From contig NZ_LZSY01000087.1 in NCBI RefSeq assembly GCF_001665625.1, forward strand, positions 1 to 64,000: a DNA stretch of 64,000 bases. The letters are read 5' to 3'. Below the pieces are notes generated by a model. It did not search any database. It had not been told where the DNA came from and saw only the letters and a program-made list of their open reading frames with translations. The translations under genes and the position numbers were made by a program. Source of the stretch: Mycolicibacterium peregrinum. Lineage in GTDB: Bacteria; Actinomycetota; Actinomycetes; Mycobacteriales; Mycobacteriaceae. This document shows, piece by piece, positions 41,754 to 49,489 of this stretch. The first letter of the stretch is position 1; every line of letters begins with the position of its first letter.

Positions 41754-42374
41754 ATGTCGACCGGCCGCTACCACCACGGCGATCTCAGGGCGGCCTTGCT
41801 GGCGCAGGCCGGCCAGACGCTGCGCGTGTCGGGTGTCGACGGGCTTTCCCTGCGCGAACTGGCGCGCGCGGTCGGGGTCAGTCATGGTGCGCCCCGCCGG
41901 CATTTCGAGGACAAGGCGGCACTGCTGGAGGCGCTCGTCGCCGATGGATTTCATCGGCTACACCGGGCGCTGGAAGATGCGGTGCAGCCTGGACATTCGG
42001 TCGTCGATGGGCTGAAAAACGTTGCCAACACCTATATTCGATTCGCCGGCGACAACCCGGCGCTGCTCGATCTGATGGCGAGCAGTCGCTATCTCGCGGA
42101 TGCTTCCGACGCCTTGACCGACGCGCGTGACGCCGCATTCGCCCCGGTGCGAAATCTTGTCGAAAGGGGTCAGGACACCGGGGAATTGGCGGCCGGTGAC
42201 GTGCGCCGGGTGGGCACTCTGATTTTTGCCACCGTGCACGGACTGGCCACGATGGCCACCAATCGGATGATCGACCCGCTCGACGACGATCTGATCGTCG
42301 ACGCGGTCAGCTCGCTGCTGACCGGACTGGGTTCAGTGCAGTGGCAGGCTGATCGGCGCGCTGCCGAGTCCTAG
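41754..42374 (+). CDS. TetR-family regulator
   Basis: A 206-residue regulator. The N-terminal HTH includes LSLRELARAVGVSHGAPRRHFEDKAALLEAL, and the rest is an all-helical ligand domain. It is divergent from the molybdopterin oxidoreductase operon with tandem repeats between, so it probably represses it and itself. The transcript is probably leaderless. Its end overlaps the next, convergent TetR gene by 4 bp. Confidence 0.88.
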   Translation: MSTGRYHHGDLRAALLAQAGQTLRVSGVDGLSLRELARAVGVSHGAPRRHFEDKAALLEALVADGFHRLHRALEDAVQPGHSVVDGLKNVANTYIRFAGDNPALLDLMASSRYLADASDALTDARDAAFAPVRNLVERGQDTGELAAGDVRRVGTLIFATVHGLATMATNRMIDPLDDDLIVDAVSSLLTGLGSVQWQADRRAAES

Positions 42375-42973
42375 GGCAATTTGATCGCCGATACGTACAT
42401 CTCGACCATGGGCCGGTAGAGGTCGACATCGTCGAGTTCGCTGCCCAGGACCACCGAGTCGCTGGTGGCGATGAGAACTTGGGCGAACGTCTTCGGCGGT
42501 ATCAGCAGGGTGCCGCCGAATTGCTCGATGCCGTTGACGATGAACTTTGCCAGCGCGTCGACTACCTCCGAACGCTTGGCGGCGACGCGGTCCCGTGACT
42601 CCGGGTTTCGCCGGAGGTAGAGCGTGAACTCATGCCCCAAGGCGGCGTGCTCGGCACCGCGATCTTGGCTCAATTGCCTCCAGCGCTTTGCGATCTCGTC
42701 GCGTTCACGCGTGCCGACCTGTTTCGCGCTCGACATCACCTCGGCGAAATTGTCGAAGTAGCGCCGCCAGTAGCGGTCACTCACGGCCAGGAACAGGTCT
42801 TCCTTGGTCGTGAAGTGCTTGTAGATGGCGCCCTTGGTGTAACCGGCGGCTCGCGCAATGTCATCCAGTGTGGCTGGCGCGAAACCTTTTTCGGCAAATA
42901 CCTCTTCGGCGGCGTCGAGCAGTACTGAGCGGGTGTGCTCCAGTCTGCGTTCTCGGGTCCAGCGCTCCGCCAT
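42371..42973 (-). CDS. TetR-family regulator of the AveC-like operon
   Basis: A 200-residue TetR regulator. The HTH includes ATLDDIARAAGYTKGAIYKHFTTKEDLFLAV. It is divergent from the AveC-like gene with two dyads between, one beginning at its own start codon. It likely represses both genes. The ligand domain (about 70-200) shows no recognisable specificity. Confidence 0.88.
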   Translation of the reverse strand: MAERWTRERRLEHTRSVLLDAAEEVFAEKGFAPATLDDIARAAGYTKGAIYKHFTTKEDLFLAVSDRYWRRYFDNFAEVMSSAKQVGTRERDEIAKRWRQLSQDRGAEHAALGHEFTLYLRRNPESRDRVAAKRSEVVDALAKFIVNGIEQFGGTLLIPPKTFAQVLIATSDSVVLGSELDDVDLYRPMVEMYVSAIKLP

Positions 42974-43020
42974 GGCAGAATTCTGCCACAGAATCTGAGT
43001 GACCTATTGGAATCTCAGAT
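42973..43020. promoter_or_regulatory. two dyads between tetR and the AveC-like gene
   Basis: A perfect 16-bp palindrome TGGCAGAATTCTGCCA (42973-42988) touches the tetR start codon, and a dyad ATCTGAG-N14-CTCAGAT (42993-43020) follows. Either could be the TetR operator for the 124-bp divergent region. Confidence 0.5.
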
Positions 43021-43097
43021 ACCCATGAGTATATTTGCACCCGTTGGCCGGGCCTGGCACCACCGGCTGCTCCACGATCGCCAAGGGGAATCCGAAC

Positions 43098-44264
43098 ATG
43101 AGTGATCTGTCCAAGAAGCCTGCTGTCACCGAATCGATCGGCGGCGTCGCCGAACTCGAGAAGCAAGGTCCGCCGTCGTCGAATGCGTACAGAATCTGGG
43201 CGACCGTCGGCGGTGTTTTTCTGCTGGTGACGTTGTATGTGTTCACCCGGTGGGTGACCGGCCCCTACTTCGAGCCGGTGTCGGGTGGCCCGAGCGAGCC
43301 ACCGATGTATATGAAGATCCCGCTGATGGCCAATGCTGTGGTGCTCTGGGTGGGTCTGCCGTTTGCCTTGTGGTTCTTCATTATTCGGCCTTGGATGCGT
43401 GAGCGGCGCATCACGCTCGACGGCATGCTGCTCGTGTCGATGGGCCTGATGATGTTCCAGGATCCGATGCTCAACTACTACAGCACCTGGTGCACGTACA
43501 ACGCCTGGCTGTTCAACCAGGGGTCGTGGGCGCCGTACATTCCGGGCTGGGTGGCACACGAGGAACCGGGCCACACGGTGCCCGAACCGCTGCTGACCAA
43601 CATCCCCGGCTATGCGTACGGTGTCTTGCTGCTCACCATCGTCGGCTGCGCGATCATGCGAAAGATCAAGAACCGTTGGCCTGGGATCAGCAATCTGCGG
43701 CTGGTCTTGGTCACCTATGCGATCGCCTTTGTCTTCGACTTCGTCATGGAGGCCCTGATCATGTTGCCGATCGGGTTCTACTCCTATCCCGGTGCCATCC
43801 AGTCCTTGTCGTTCAACGCCGGCACCTACTACCAGTGGCCGATCTACGAGGGGCTGATGTGGGGCGGTGTCCAGACGGCGCTGGTCTGCCTGCGCTTCTT
43901 CACCGATGACCGTGGCCGCACCGTGGTCGAACGGGGGATCGACCGGGTCCGCGGCGGGTTCGTGAAACAGCAGTTCGTCCGCTTCCTCGCCATCTTCGGT
44001 GGTGTCAGCGCGTGCTTCTTCCTCTTCTACAACGTTCCCGCGACCTGGCTGGGCATGCACGGAGATGCGTGGCCCGAAGATGTCCAGAAGCGCTCGTACT
44101 TCAACCCCGGGATCTGCGGCGAGGGAACCGACCGGCCGTGTCCGAATCCTGATCTGCCGCTGCCGACCAAGCACTCGGGGTATGTGAACCACGAAGGCGA
44201 ACTGGTGCTGCCGGATGGGGTGAGCATCCCGCCCGTGGTGCCGATCCAAAGGCCCGAAAAGTGA
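43098..44264 (+). CDS. AveC-like (spirocyclase family) membrane protein
   Basis: A 388-residue polytopic membrane protein with about seven hydrophobic segments, resembling the AveC family named for the avermectin spirocyclase. Mycobacterial members have no established role. Typical features are MMFQDPMLNYYSTWCTYNAW and a conserved WPIYEGLMWGG stretch; the C-terminal 80 residues are soluble, with Cys near 345 and 352. AAGGGGA precedes the ATG. The stop overlaps the ATPase start (GTGA), joining it to an AAA+/vWA pair. Confidence 0.8.
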   Translation: MSDLSKKPAVTESIGGVAELEKQGPPSSNAYRIWATVGGVFLLVTLYVFTRWVTGPYFEPVSGGPSEPPMYMKIPLMANAVVLWVGLPFALWFFIIRPWMRERRITLDGMLLVSMGLMMFQDPMLNYYSTWCTYNAWLFNQGSWAPYIPGWVAHEEPGHTVPEPLLTNIPGYAYGVLLLTIVGCAIMRKIKNRWPGISNLRLVLVTYAIAFVFDFVMEALIMLPIGFYSYPGAIQSLSFNAGTYYQWPIYEGLMWGGVQTALVCLRFFTDDRGRTVVERGIDRVRGGFVKQQFVRFLAIFGGVSACFFLFYNVPATWLGMHGDAWPEDVQKRSYFNPGICGEGTDRPCPNPDLPLPTKHSGYVNHEGELVLPDGVSIPPVVPIQRPEK

Positions 44265-45085
44265 CGACGGTCAGCAAGTTTCGGCCGTCCGCCGAATCAG
44301 GGACACGGCCGCCGTTCTATCGTGCCGCGGGCCGGGAGGTGGAGACCTTCCGGGCGGCCGCCCGCCGCGGCGCGCCGGTGCTCCTCAAAGGCCCCACCGG
44401 GTGTGGCAAGACCCGTTTCGTCGAGGCGATGGCTCACGAACTCGGTCGCGAACTCATCACCGTCGCCGGCCACGAGGACATGACATCTGCGGATCTGGTG
44501 GGGCGCTTCCTGCTCAAGGGCGGCGAAACCGTCTGGGTGGACGGCCCGTTGACCAGAGCGGTGCGCGCCGGCGCCATCTGCTATCTCGACGAGATCGTGG
44601 AGGCGCGTCAGGACACAACGGTGGTCATCCATCCGCTCGCCGACCACCGGCGCGAGCTGCCCATCGACCGGCTGGGCACCACCTTGTCCGCGGCGCCCGG
44701 CTTTCAACTGGTGATCTCCTACAACCCCGGTTACCAGAGCATCCTGAAGAGCCTCAAAGACTCGACCCGGCAACGCTTCGTGGCGATCAGCCTCGACTTC
44801 CCGACAGCTGAGGTCGAGACCGAGATCGTCGCCTCCGAGGCTGGAATCGACTCATCCACCGCGGCATCGCTGGTCGTCCTCGGAAACGCCATCCGGCGTC
44901 TCGACGGCTCGGCGCTGAGCGAGGTGGCCTCGACCCGCATGCTGATTCTCGCCGGTGGTCTTGCCGCCGAAGGACTCAACCTGCGCGATGCTGTCCAGTC
45001 CGCGGTGGTGGAGGTGCTGTCCGACGATCGCGACATCATCCGGAGCCTCGGGGAACTGGTTGACGCAGTCCTGCTGCCGCAGTGA
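44261..45085 (+). CDS. MoxR-type AAA+ ATPase, CbbQ/NorQ-like
   Basis: A 274-residue AAA+ ATPase. Walker A GPTGCGKT is at 44-51, Walker B CYLDEIVEA near 107-115, and SYNPGYQSILKSLKDSTRQRF is the CbbQ/NorQ-type sensor region. CbbQ/NorQ hexamers work with a vWA protein to remodel or insert metal into a client enzyme (Rubisco, NO reductase). Here the partner gene follows with a 4-bp overlap, and the upstream AveC-like protein is the natural candidate client or target. Confidence 0.9.
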   Translation: MTTVSKFRPSAESGTRPPFYRAAGREVETFRAAARRGAPVLLKGPTGCGKTRFVEAMAHELGRELITVAGHEDMTSADLVGRFLLKGGETVWVDGPLTRAVRAGAICYLDEIVEARQDTTVVIHPLADHRRELPIDRLGTTLSAAPGFQLVISYNPGYQSILKSLKDSTRQRFVAISLDFPTAEVETEIVASEAGIDSSTAASLVVLGNAIRRLDGSALSEVASTRMLILAGGLAAEGLNLRDAVQSAVVEVLSDDRDIIRSLGELVDAVLLPQ

Positions 45086-46776
45086 GCACCGGCCTCCCGG
45101 AACCGCATCACTTCCGGTTTCTGGCCGGTTTCCTCGCCGGGCGCCCGATCGAGGTGGCCGTGGGCCACACGGACGAGCCCGCGTACACCGACGGGCGGGT
45201 CGTCTTCGTGTCGGCGAACGCCGATCGGGACCGGCAGCGCCGCGAGGTGCTGGTCCAGAGCGCACTCCTCGGAGCCGGAAGCCTCGATGGTCAGTACGTC
45301 AGGCGACTGCGGGCGCGGCCGTCGGTTGCGCGCCGCTATCTGGGGCTCGAAGGCTATCGTGTCCTGGCCGAACTCGGCCCGCGGATCGCACTGGCGGCAT
45401 CGGTCGCCCCCGCCCCGGCGGTACAGTCGGCCAGTTGCGAGGAATCGCTGCAGATCGCCCTGGGCAGAACCGAACTAGACGCGACTCCCGATTGGTTCGG
45501 GACGATCAAACCGACCAAATTGATCCGCGGCCGCGGCGAATCTGGCTCTCCGGCGACCGATACCGATGTCCCGATGATCACCGAGCATCCCGACGCGTCG
45601 GAAATCGATGACGACGATGACGACGATGACGACGACGGACCGTCCGAGAAGAGCTGGATTCTCAAACTTTTCGAGGCTCCGCTCGGTATGCAGGCGCCCG
45701 CGAAGTTCTTGCGCACGCTCTTCGGCAGCTCTCGCTCGCCCGGAGGTGAGGGCGCCGGGGCTGAAGTGGGGGTCGGCTCGATACGACGGACTTCGCACGC
45801 CGGGGTGAATGCGCGGCCGGCACCGACCCCGATCCACTTCATCGGTGCCGGCAGGCCTGGCTCGGCTCTCACTGTCGGCGGCGCCCTGTATCCGGAATGG
45901 AACGTTTTCGGCGACCGGTATCGGGAGAACTGGTGCCGCGTGATCGACTATCCGATCACCGTCCCGGCGGATGTCTCGGCCGTTCGCGTGGCGCGCGACG
46001 CCGTGCTGCGACGCAGGCTGGCACGAGTCGGCCTCGGAACCAAAGTGTTACGCGCCCGCGCCGACGGTGACGACGTGGACATCGAGGCCATGATCGACCT
46101 GTTCGTCGATCTGCGCTCAGGCCATTCACCGCCCGAGCATGTGTACACCGAGCGCCGTCGACTCGCGCGCAATCTCGGTGTGCTCATCCTCGTCGACGCA
46201 TCGGGATCGGCGACCGACGCCGACGGCGAAGGCCTTGCCGTCCATGAGCACCAACGACGCGCCGCTGCGACGCTTGCTGCGACGCTAGAGGAACTCGGTG
46301 ATCGCGTGGCCGTCTACGGTTTTCGTTCGCAGGGCCGCCGCGCGGTGCACCTGCTCGCCGTCAAGACCTTCGGTCAACGCTTCGGCGCCGCCGAGCGGTC
46401 CCGGCTCAGCCAGCTTCAGCCCTTCGGCTACACCCGCCTGGGCGCCGGAATCCGTGGAGCTGGTGAGATCCTCAAAACCAAAGCGGGAACGCCACACCGG
46501 CTGCTGCTCGTACTGTCCGACGGGTATCCGTACGACGACGGCTACGAGGGACGATATGCCCAGGCCGATGCCGCCAAGGCCCTCGAAGAACTGCGGGCCG
46601 ACGGCGTGGCCTGCCTGTGCCTGTCCATCGGCGCACCTGCCGATCCTGACGCGCTCGATCGGGTCTTCGGGTCGGCCAGTCACGCCGGGGCCGCTACGTT
46701 GTCGGAGCTGAGCCCGCGGATGGATGAGTTGTTCTTGTCCGCACTGGCAGAACTGGCTGCTCCGAAGCCACGGTGA
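45082..46776 (+). CDS. vWA-domain protein, NorD/CbbO-like
   Basis: A 564-residue protein of the NorD/CbbO group. The C-terminal von Willebrand A domain has the metal motif DASGSATD near residue 372 and LSDGYPYDDGY later. A middle linker includes a run of ten Asp (about 175-184), probably disordered. Such proteins bind the MoxR ATPase and dock it on the client through the metal site. The GTG overlaps the ATPase stop. Cytoplasmic; no signal peptide. Confidence 0.88.
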   Translation: MSTGLPEPHHFRFLAGFLAGRPIEVAVGHTDEPAYTDGRVVFVSANADRDRQRREVLVQSALLGAGSLDGQYVRRLRARPSVARRYLGLEGYRVLAELGPRIALAASVAPAPAVQSASCEESLQIALGRTELDATPDWFGTIKPTKLIRGRGESGSPATDTDVPMITEHPDASEIDDDDDDDDDDGPSEKSWILKLFEAPLGMQAPAKFLRTLFGSSRSPGGEGAGAEVGVGSIRRTSHAGVNARPAPTPIHFIGAGRPGSALTVGGALYPEWNVFGDRYRENWCRVIDYPITVPADVSAVRVARDAVLRRRLARVGLGTKVLRARADGDDVDIEAMIDLFVDLRSGHSPPEHVYTERRRLARNLGVLILVDASGSATDADGEGLAVHEHQRRAAATLAATLEELGDRVAVYGFRSQGRRAVHLLAVKTFGQRFGAAERSRLSQLQPFGYTRLGAGIRGAGEILKTKAGTPHRLLLVLSDGYPYDDGYEGRYAQADAAKALEELRADGVACLCLSIGAPADPDALDRVFGSASHAGAATLSELSPRMDELFLSALAELAAPKPR

Positions 46777-46793
46777 CGGGCGTGAGGAGTTGA

Positions 46794-47237
46794 TCAACAC
46801 CACGCATTGTCGTCGCGTCCGGCTTTGCGTAACAACGTCTTGAGTTGTCGCTGTTCGGAGGGTGTCAGCCGGTCGAGTACCCGCTGATCGGCGGTGTGCA
46901 CGGCCTCCTCGGCACGGGTGAGCAACGCCCGGCCGGACGCTGTGAGTTCGGTGGGCAGTGCTTTACCTGCCGCCGCGGTATCGGGTCGGTGAACAGCGCC
47001 CGCGGCTTCCAGTCGGTGCAGTAACTGATTGGTCGCCTGCGCGCTGACATTGGTGAAGCGGGCCAGTTCGGCGCTGGTGAGCCCGGGATTCAGCGAGATG
47101 ATCCGGAGGCACACGAACTCCGCCAGTCCGAGTCCGATCGGGGCGAGAACTGCGGCGACCTCCGGGCGCAGTGTCGCGGCCACTCGGTGCAGCAGATATC
47201 CCAGCGGCTCCCCGTCCGAGGCAGTCATAGCTGGCAT
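46794..47237 (-). CDS. MarR-family regulator
   Basis: A 147-residue MarR-type winged-helix protein with LTSAELARFTNVSAQATNQLLHRLEAAGAV as the DNA-binding part. The start is uncertain among GTG 47243, ATG 47237 and ATG 47228; none has a clear ribosome site. It is divergent from the Gly-rich winged-helix gene, and a perfect TATCAAG-type palindrome lies between. It ends 17 bp from the vWA gene, convergent. Confidence 0.82.
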   Translation of the reverse strand: MPAMTASDGEPLGYLLHRVAATLRPEVAAVLAPIGLGLAEFVCLRIISLNPGLTSAELARFTNVSAQATNQLLHRLEAAGAVHRPDTAAAGKALPTELTASGRALLTRAEEAVHTADQRVLDRLTPSEQRQLKTLLRKAGRDDNAWC

Positions 47238-47342
47238 CTTCACATGCGCCGACCCCGCCGGCCATCCGGATCGACCGCGCCGTTTCGCCCACAGCTCAAC
47301 CAGTTCTCAGCCAGATCTCATTGAATTGGCCCCGACTCGAGC

Positions 47343-47388
47343 GTATCAAGGAACTTGATACACCTGTTGGACCGCACTCCTGCGGTCC
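47343..47388. promoter_or_regulatory. MarR-type palindrome and adjacent hairpin
   Basis: GTATCAAG-GAA-CTTGATAC (47343-47361) is a perfect 8-bp dyad, followed by a second dyad GGACCGCA-CTCC-TGCGGTCC (47369-47388). The first shares TATCAA and ACTTG elements with the boxes at 31129 and 35954. Likely operator of the divergent MarR. Confidence 0.55.
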
Positions 47389-47416
47389 GGCTTAAACCTG
47401 GAAAAGGATGTGTGAC

Positions 47417-48028
47417 ATGGGTTTTGGAGGATTTGGTGGCGGCTGGGGTCCGGCGGGATTCGGCGGCGGCTGCGGCCATGAAGGACAGGGCGGTTTCGGT
47501 CCGGGAGCGTTCGGCGCGGGCGGCTTCGGCGGAGGTTTCGGCGGCGGTGGGTTCGGTAAGGGTTTCGGCCCGGGTTTCGCGCTCAAGCGTGCGGCGATCG
47601 GCACCGCGGCTCTGCTGCTCGACGGGCCGGCCACGGCCGAGCAGATCGTCGAGCGCACCACCGAGGCCACCGGCGGCGCCTTGACCCCGCCGCTGGACAT
47701 CGTCGAACTGGCCATCTCAGGACTGGCCGGCCGCGGTGTGGTCACCGTCTCCGACGGGGTCGCCACTCTGACCGAATTCGGCACCCAGCTGCTGGCCTGG
47801 CGTGGTGTCACCAGCGAGACCGCGCACGCGCTGTTGGGCAAGGTGGGAAAGTTCGCCGACGTCATCAAGATCCGTGCCGGCCTGCACGAGGTGGCGGGCC
47901 TGGCCCGCACCATCGCGTTCACGGGGACCGACGAGCAGAAGGCCAAGCTCGGTGAGGTTCGGACGAACCTGCTCGCGGCGATCACCGAGGCGAAGAAGGC
48001 TCTGCACGGGGCGCTGGCCGAAAGCTGA
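47417..48028 (+). CDS. Gly-rich N-terminus, winged-helix (PadR-like) protein
   Basis: A 203-residue protein. The first 50 residues are almost all Gly, Phe and Ala in GFGG-type repeats; the rest begins ALKRAAIGTAALLLDGPATAEQIVERT and continues GLAGRGVVTVSDGVATLTEFG, a winged-helix pattern. This combination occurs in actinobacterial PadR-like regulators. ATG 47417 is chosen because AAAAGG lies 9 nt upstream; ATG 47408 abuts it. It may be under control of the divergent MarR. Confidence 0.65.
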   Translation: MGFGGFGGGWGPAGFGGGCGHEGQGGFGPGAFGAGGFGGGFGGGGFGKGFGPGFALKRAAIGTAALLLDGPATAEQIVERTTEATGGALTPPLDIVELAISGLAGRGVVTVSDGVATLTEFGTQLLAWRGVTSETAHALLGKVGKFADVIKIRAGLHEVAGLARTIAFTGTDEQKAKLGEVRTNLLAAITEAKKALHGALAES

Positions 48029-48033
48029 AATCG

Positions 48034-48097
48034 CCGCCGAGACTACGGTTTGTGACGCAATTTCGGCTGACCGCATCAGAAACCGTAGTCTCGGCGG
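48034..48097. terminator. long inverted repeat between convergent genes
   Basis: CCGCCGAGACTACGGTTT (48034-48051) and AAACCGTAGTCTCGGCGG (48080-48097) pair perfectly over 18 bp with a 28-nt loop, 5 bp after the winged-helix gene and 8 bp before the end of the FAD-oxidase gene. A bidirectional terminator or a repeat element. Confidence 0.65.
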
Positions 48098-48105
48098 AGG
48101 TCGGT

Positions 48106-49479
48106 TCAGCGCAGCACTGAGCCCGGGTTGAGGATGCCGAGCGGGTCGAGGGCATCCTTGATGCGTCGGGTCAGTTCGATCACGTCATCGCCGAGTTGCA
48201 GTGGCAGCCAATCCCTTTTGAGTCGGCCGATACCGTGCTCGCCGGTGATGGTGCCGCCCATGGCGATGGCCAGTTCCATCACCCGGGCGAACGCCTGACG
48301 GGCGCGCTCGCTCATATCCGGATCGTCGGCGTCGAACACCACCACCGGATGGGTGTTGCCGTCGCCGGCATGAGCGACGACGCAGATCAGCACGTCGCAA
48401 TCCTCGGCGATGTGTTTGATACCGGCCACCAACGCGGGTAGGTCGGGTACCGGCACCGTCACGTCCTCGAGATAGAACGTGCCCAGCTGCATCAGTGCCA
48501 GGCCCACCAGCCGCCGGGCCGCCGTCAAGGCAGCGCCTTCCTCGGCATCGTCGGTCGCGTAAACCTCAGTGGCCCCGGACTTCTCGCAGGCCTCGACGAT
48601 GTGGGCGATCTCCTCGGCCGCCGCGCCCGGTGCATCGGACTGGACCAGCAGCAGTGCCTGCGCCGAACGGTCAAGGCCCATGCGGCGGTAGTCCTCGACT
48701 GCATTGATGGTGGCGTGATCCATCAGCTCCAACATGGCGGGCCGAACTTTGGCCGTGATCGCCACGACGGCGTCGGCGGCGTCCTCCACCGAGGCGAACA
48801 CCGCGACCACCGTCGACGCCGGAGGCTGTGCCGGGATCAGCCGCAGGGTGAGTTCGGTGATCACCCCGAGAATTCCCTCGGAGCCGACGAACAACTTGGT
48901 CAGTGACAGTCCGGCGACGTCCTTCAACCGTGGGCCGCCCAACCGGACGGCGGTGCCGTCGGCCAGCACGACCTGCATGCCCAGTACGTAATCACTGGTG
49001 ACCCCGTACTTCACGCAGCACAGTCCACCGGCATTGGTCGCCGCGTTCCCGCCGATCGAAGAGATCTCGACAGAGCCGGGGTCCGGCGGGTACCAGAGGC
49101 CGTACTCGGCGGCGGCCTTCTTCACCTCGGAGTTCAGCAGGCCGGGTTGCACCACCGCGGTGCGGTTCGCGGTGTCGATGTGGATCTGCCGCATCCGTTC
49201 GGTGCTGAGGATGATGCCGCCGTCGACGCCGTTGGCGCCGCCGGCGAGCCCGGAACCCGCGCCTCGGGCCACCACGGCGACACGGCGCGAACTGGCCCAC
49301 CGCAGCACGGCCTGCACGTCCTCGGTGCTGGTGGCCCGCACCACGGCTCGCGGCACCCCAGCCTCGGGATCGAGAGCGGCGTCGCGGCGATATCCCTCGA
49401 TCACGGCCGGGTCGGTGAGTACCGCGCCGTCGGGTAGGTCGGCGGCCAGCGTGGCGATCTCGGTGTCCGGTGCGGACAT
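48106..49479 (-). CDS. FAD-linked oxidase, GlcD/D-2-hydroxyacid dehydrogenase type
   Basis: A 457-residue flavoprotein of the vanillyl-alcohol-oxidase fold. The FAD pyrophosphate loop reads VVARGAGSGLAGGAN and the second binding stretch PDPGSVEISSIGGNAATNAGGLCC. The C-terminal cap has VVAHAGDGNTHP and GEHGIGRLK, typical of glycolate, D-lactate or D-2-hydroxyglutarate dehydrogenases. It resembles mycobacterial Rv0161/Rv2280 proteins. It ends at a long hairpin and starts 10 bp from the lipO-like gene's end, possibly in the same transcript. Confidence 0.87.
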   Translation of the reverse strand: MSAPDTEIATLAADLPDGAVLTDPAVIEGYRRDAALDPEAGVPRAVVRATSTEDVQAVLRWASSRRVAVVARGAGSGLAGGANGVDGGIILSTERMRQIHIDTANRTAVVQPGLLNSEVKKAAAEYGLWYPPDPGSVEISSIGGNAATNAGGLCCVKYGVTSDYVLGMQVVLADGTAVRLGGPRLKDVAGLSLTKLFVGSEGILGVITELTLRLIPAQPPASTVVAVFASVEDAADAVVAITAKVRPAMLELMDHATINAVEDYRRMGLDRSAQALLLVQSDAPGAAAEEIAHIVEACEKSGATEVYATDDAEEGAALTAARRLVGLALMQLGTFYLEDVTVPVPDLPALVAGIKHIAEDCDVLICVVAHAGDGNTHPVVVFDADDPDMSERARQAFARVMELAIAMGGTITGEHGIGRLKRDWLPLQLGDDVIELTRRIKDALDPLGILNPGSVLR

Positions 49480-49489
49480 TTTCAGGAGC

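Noticed and set aside
42861..44249. 462-codon minus-strand frame opposite the AveC-like gene
   Set aside because: His/Arg/Gln-rich, no domain, spans the tetR/AveC promoter region; the plus strand has membrane helices and a ribosome site.
45606..45636. Run of GAC/GAT triplets as a possible microsatellite repeat
   Set aside because: It encodes the poly-Asp linker of the vWA protein in frame; explained as coding.
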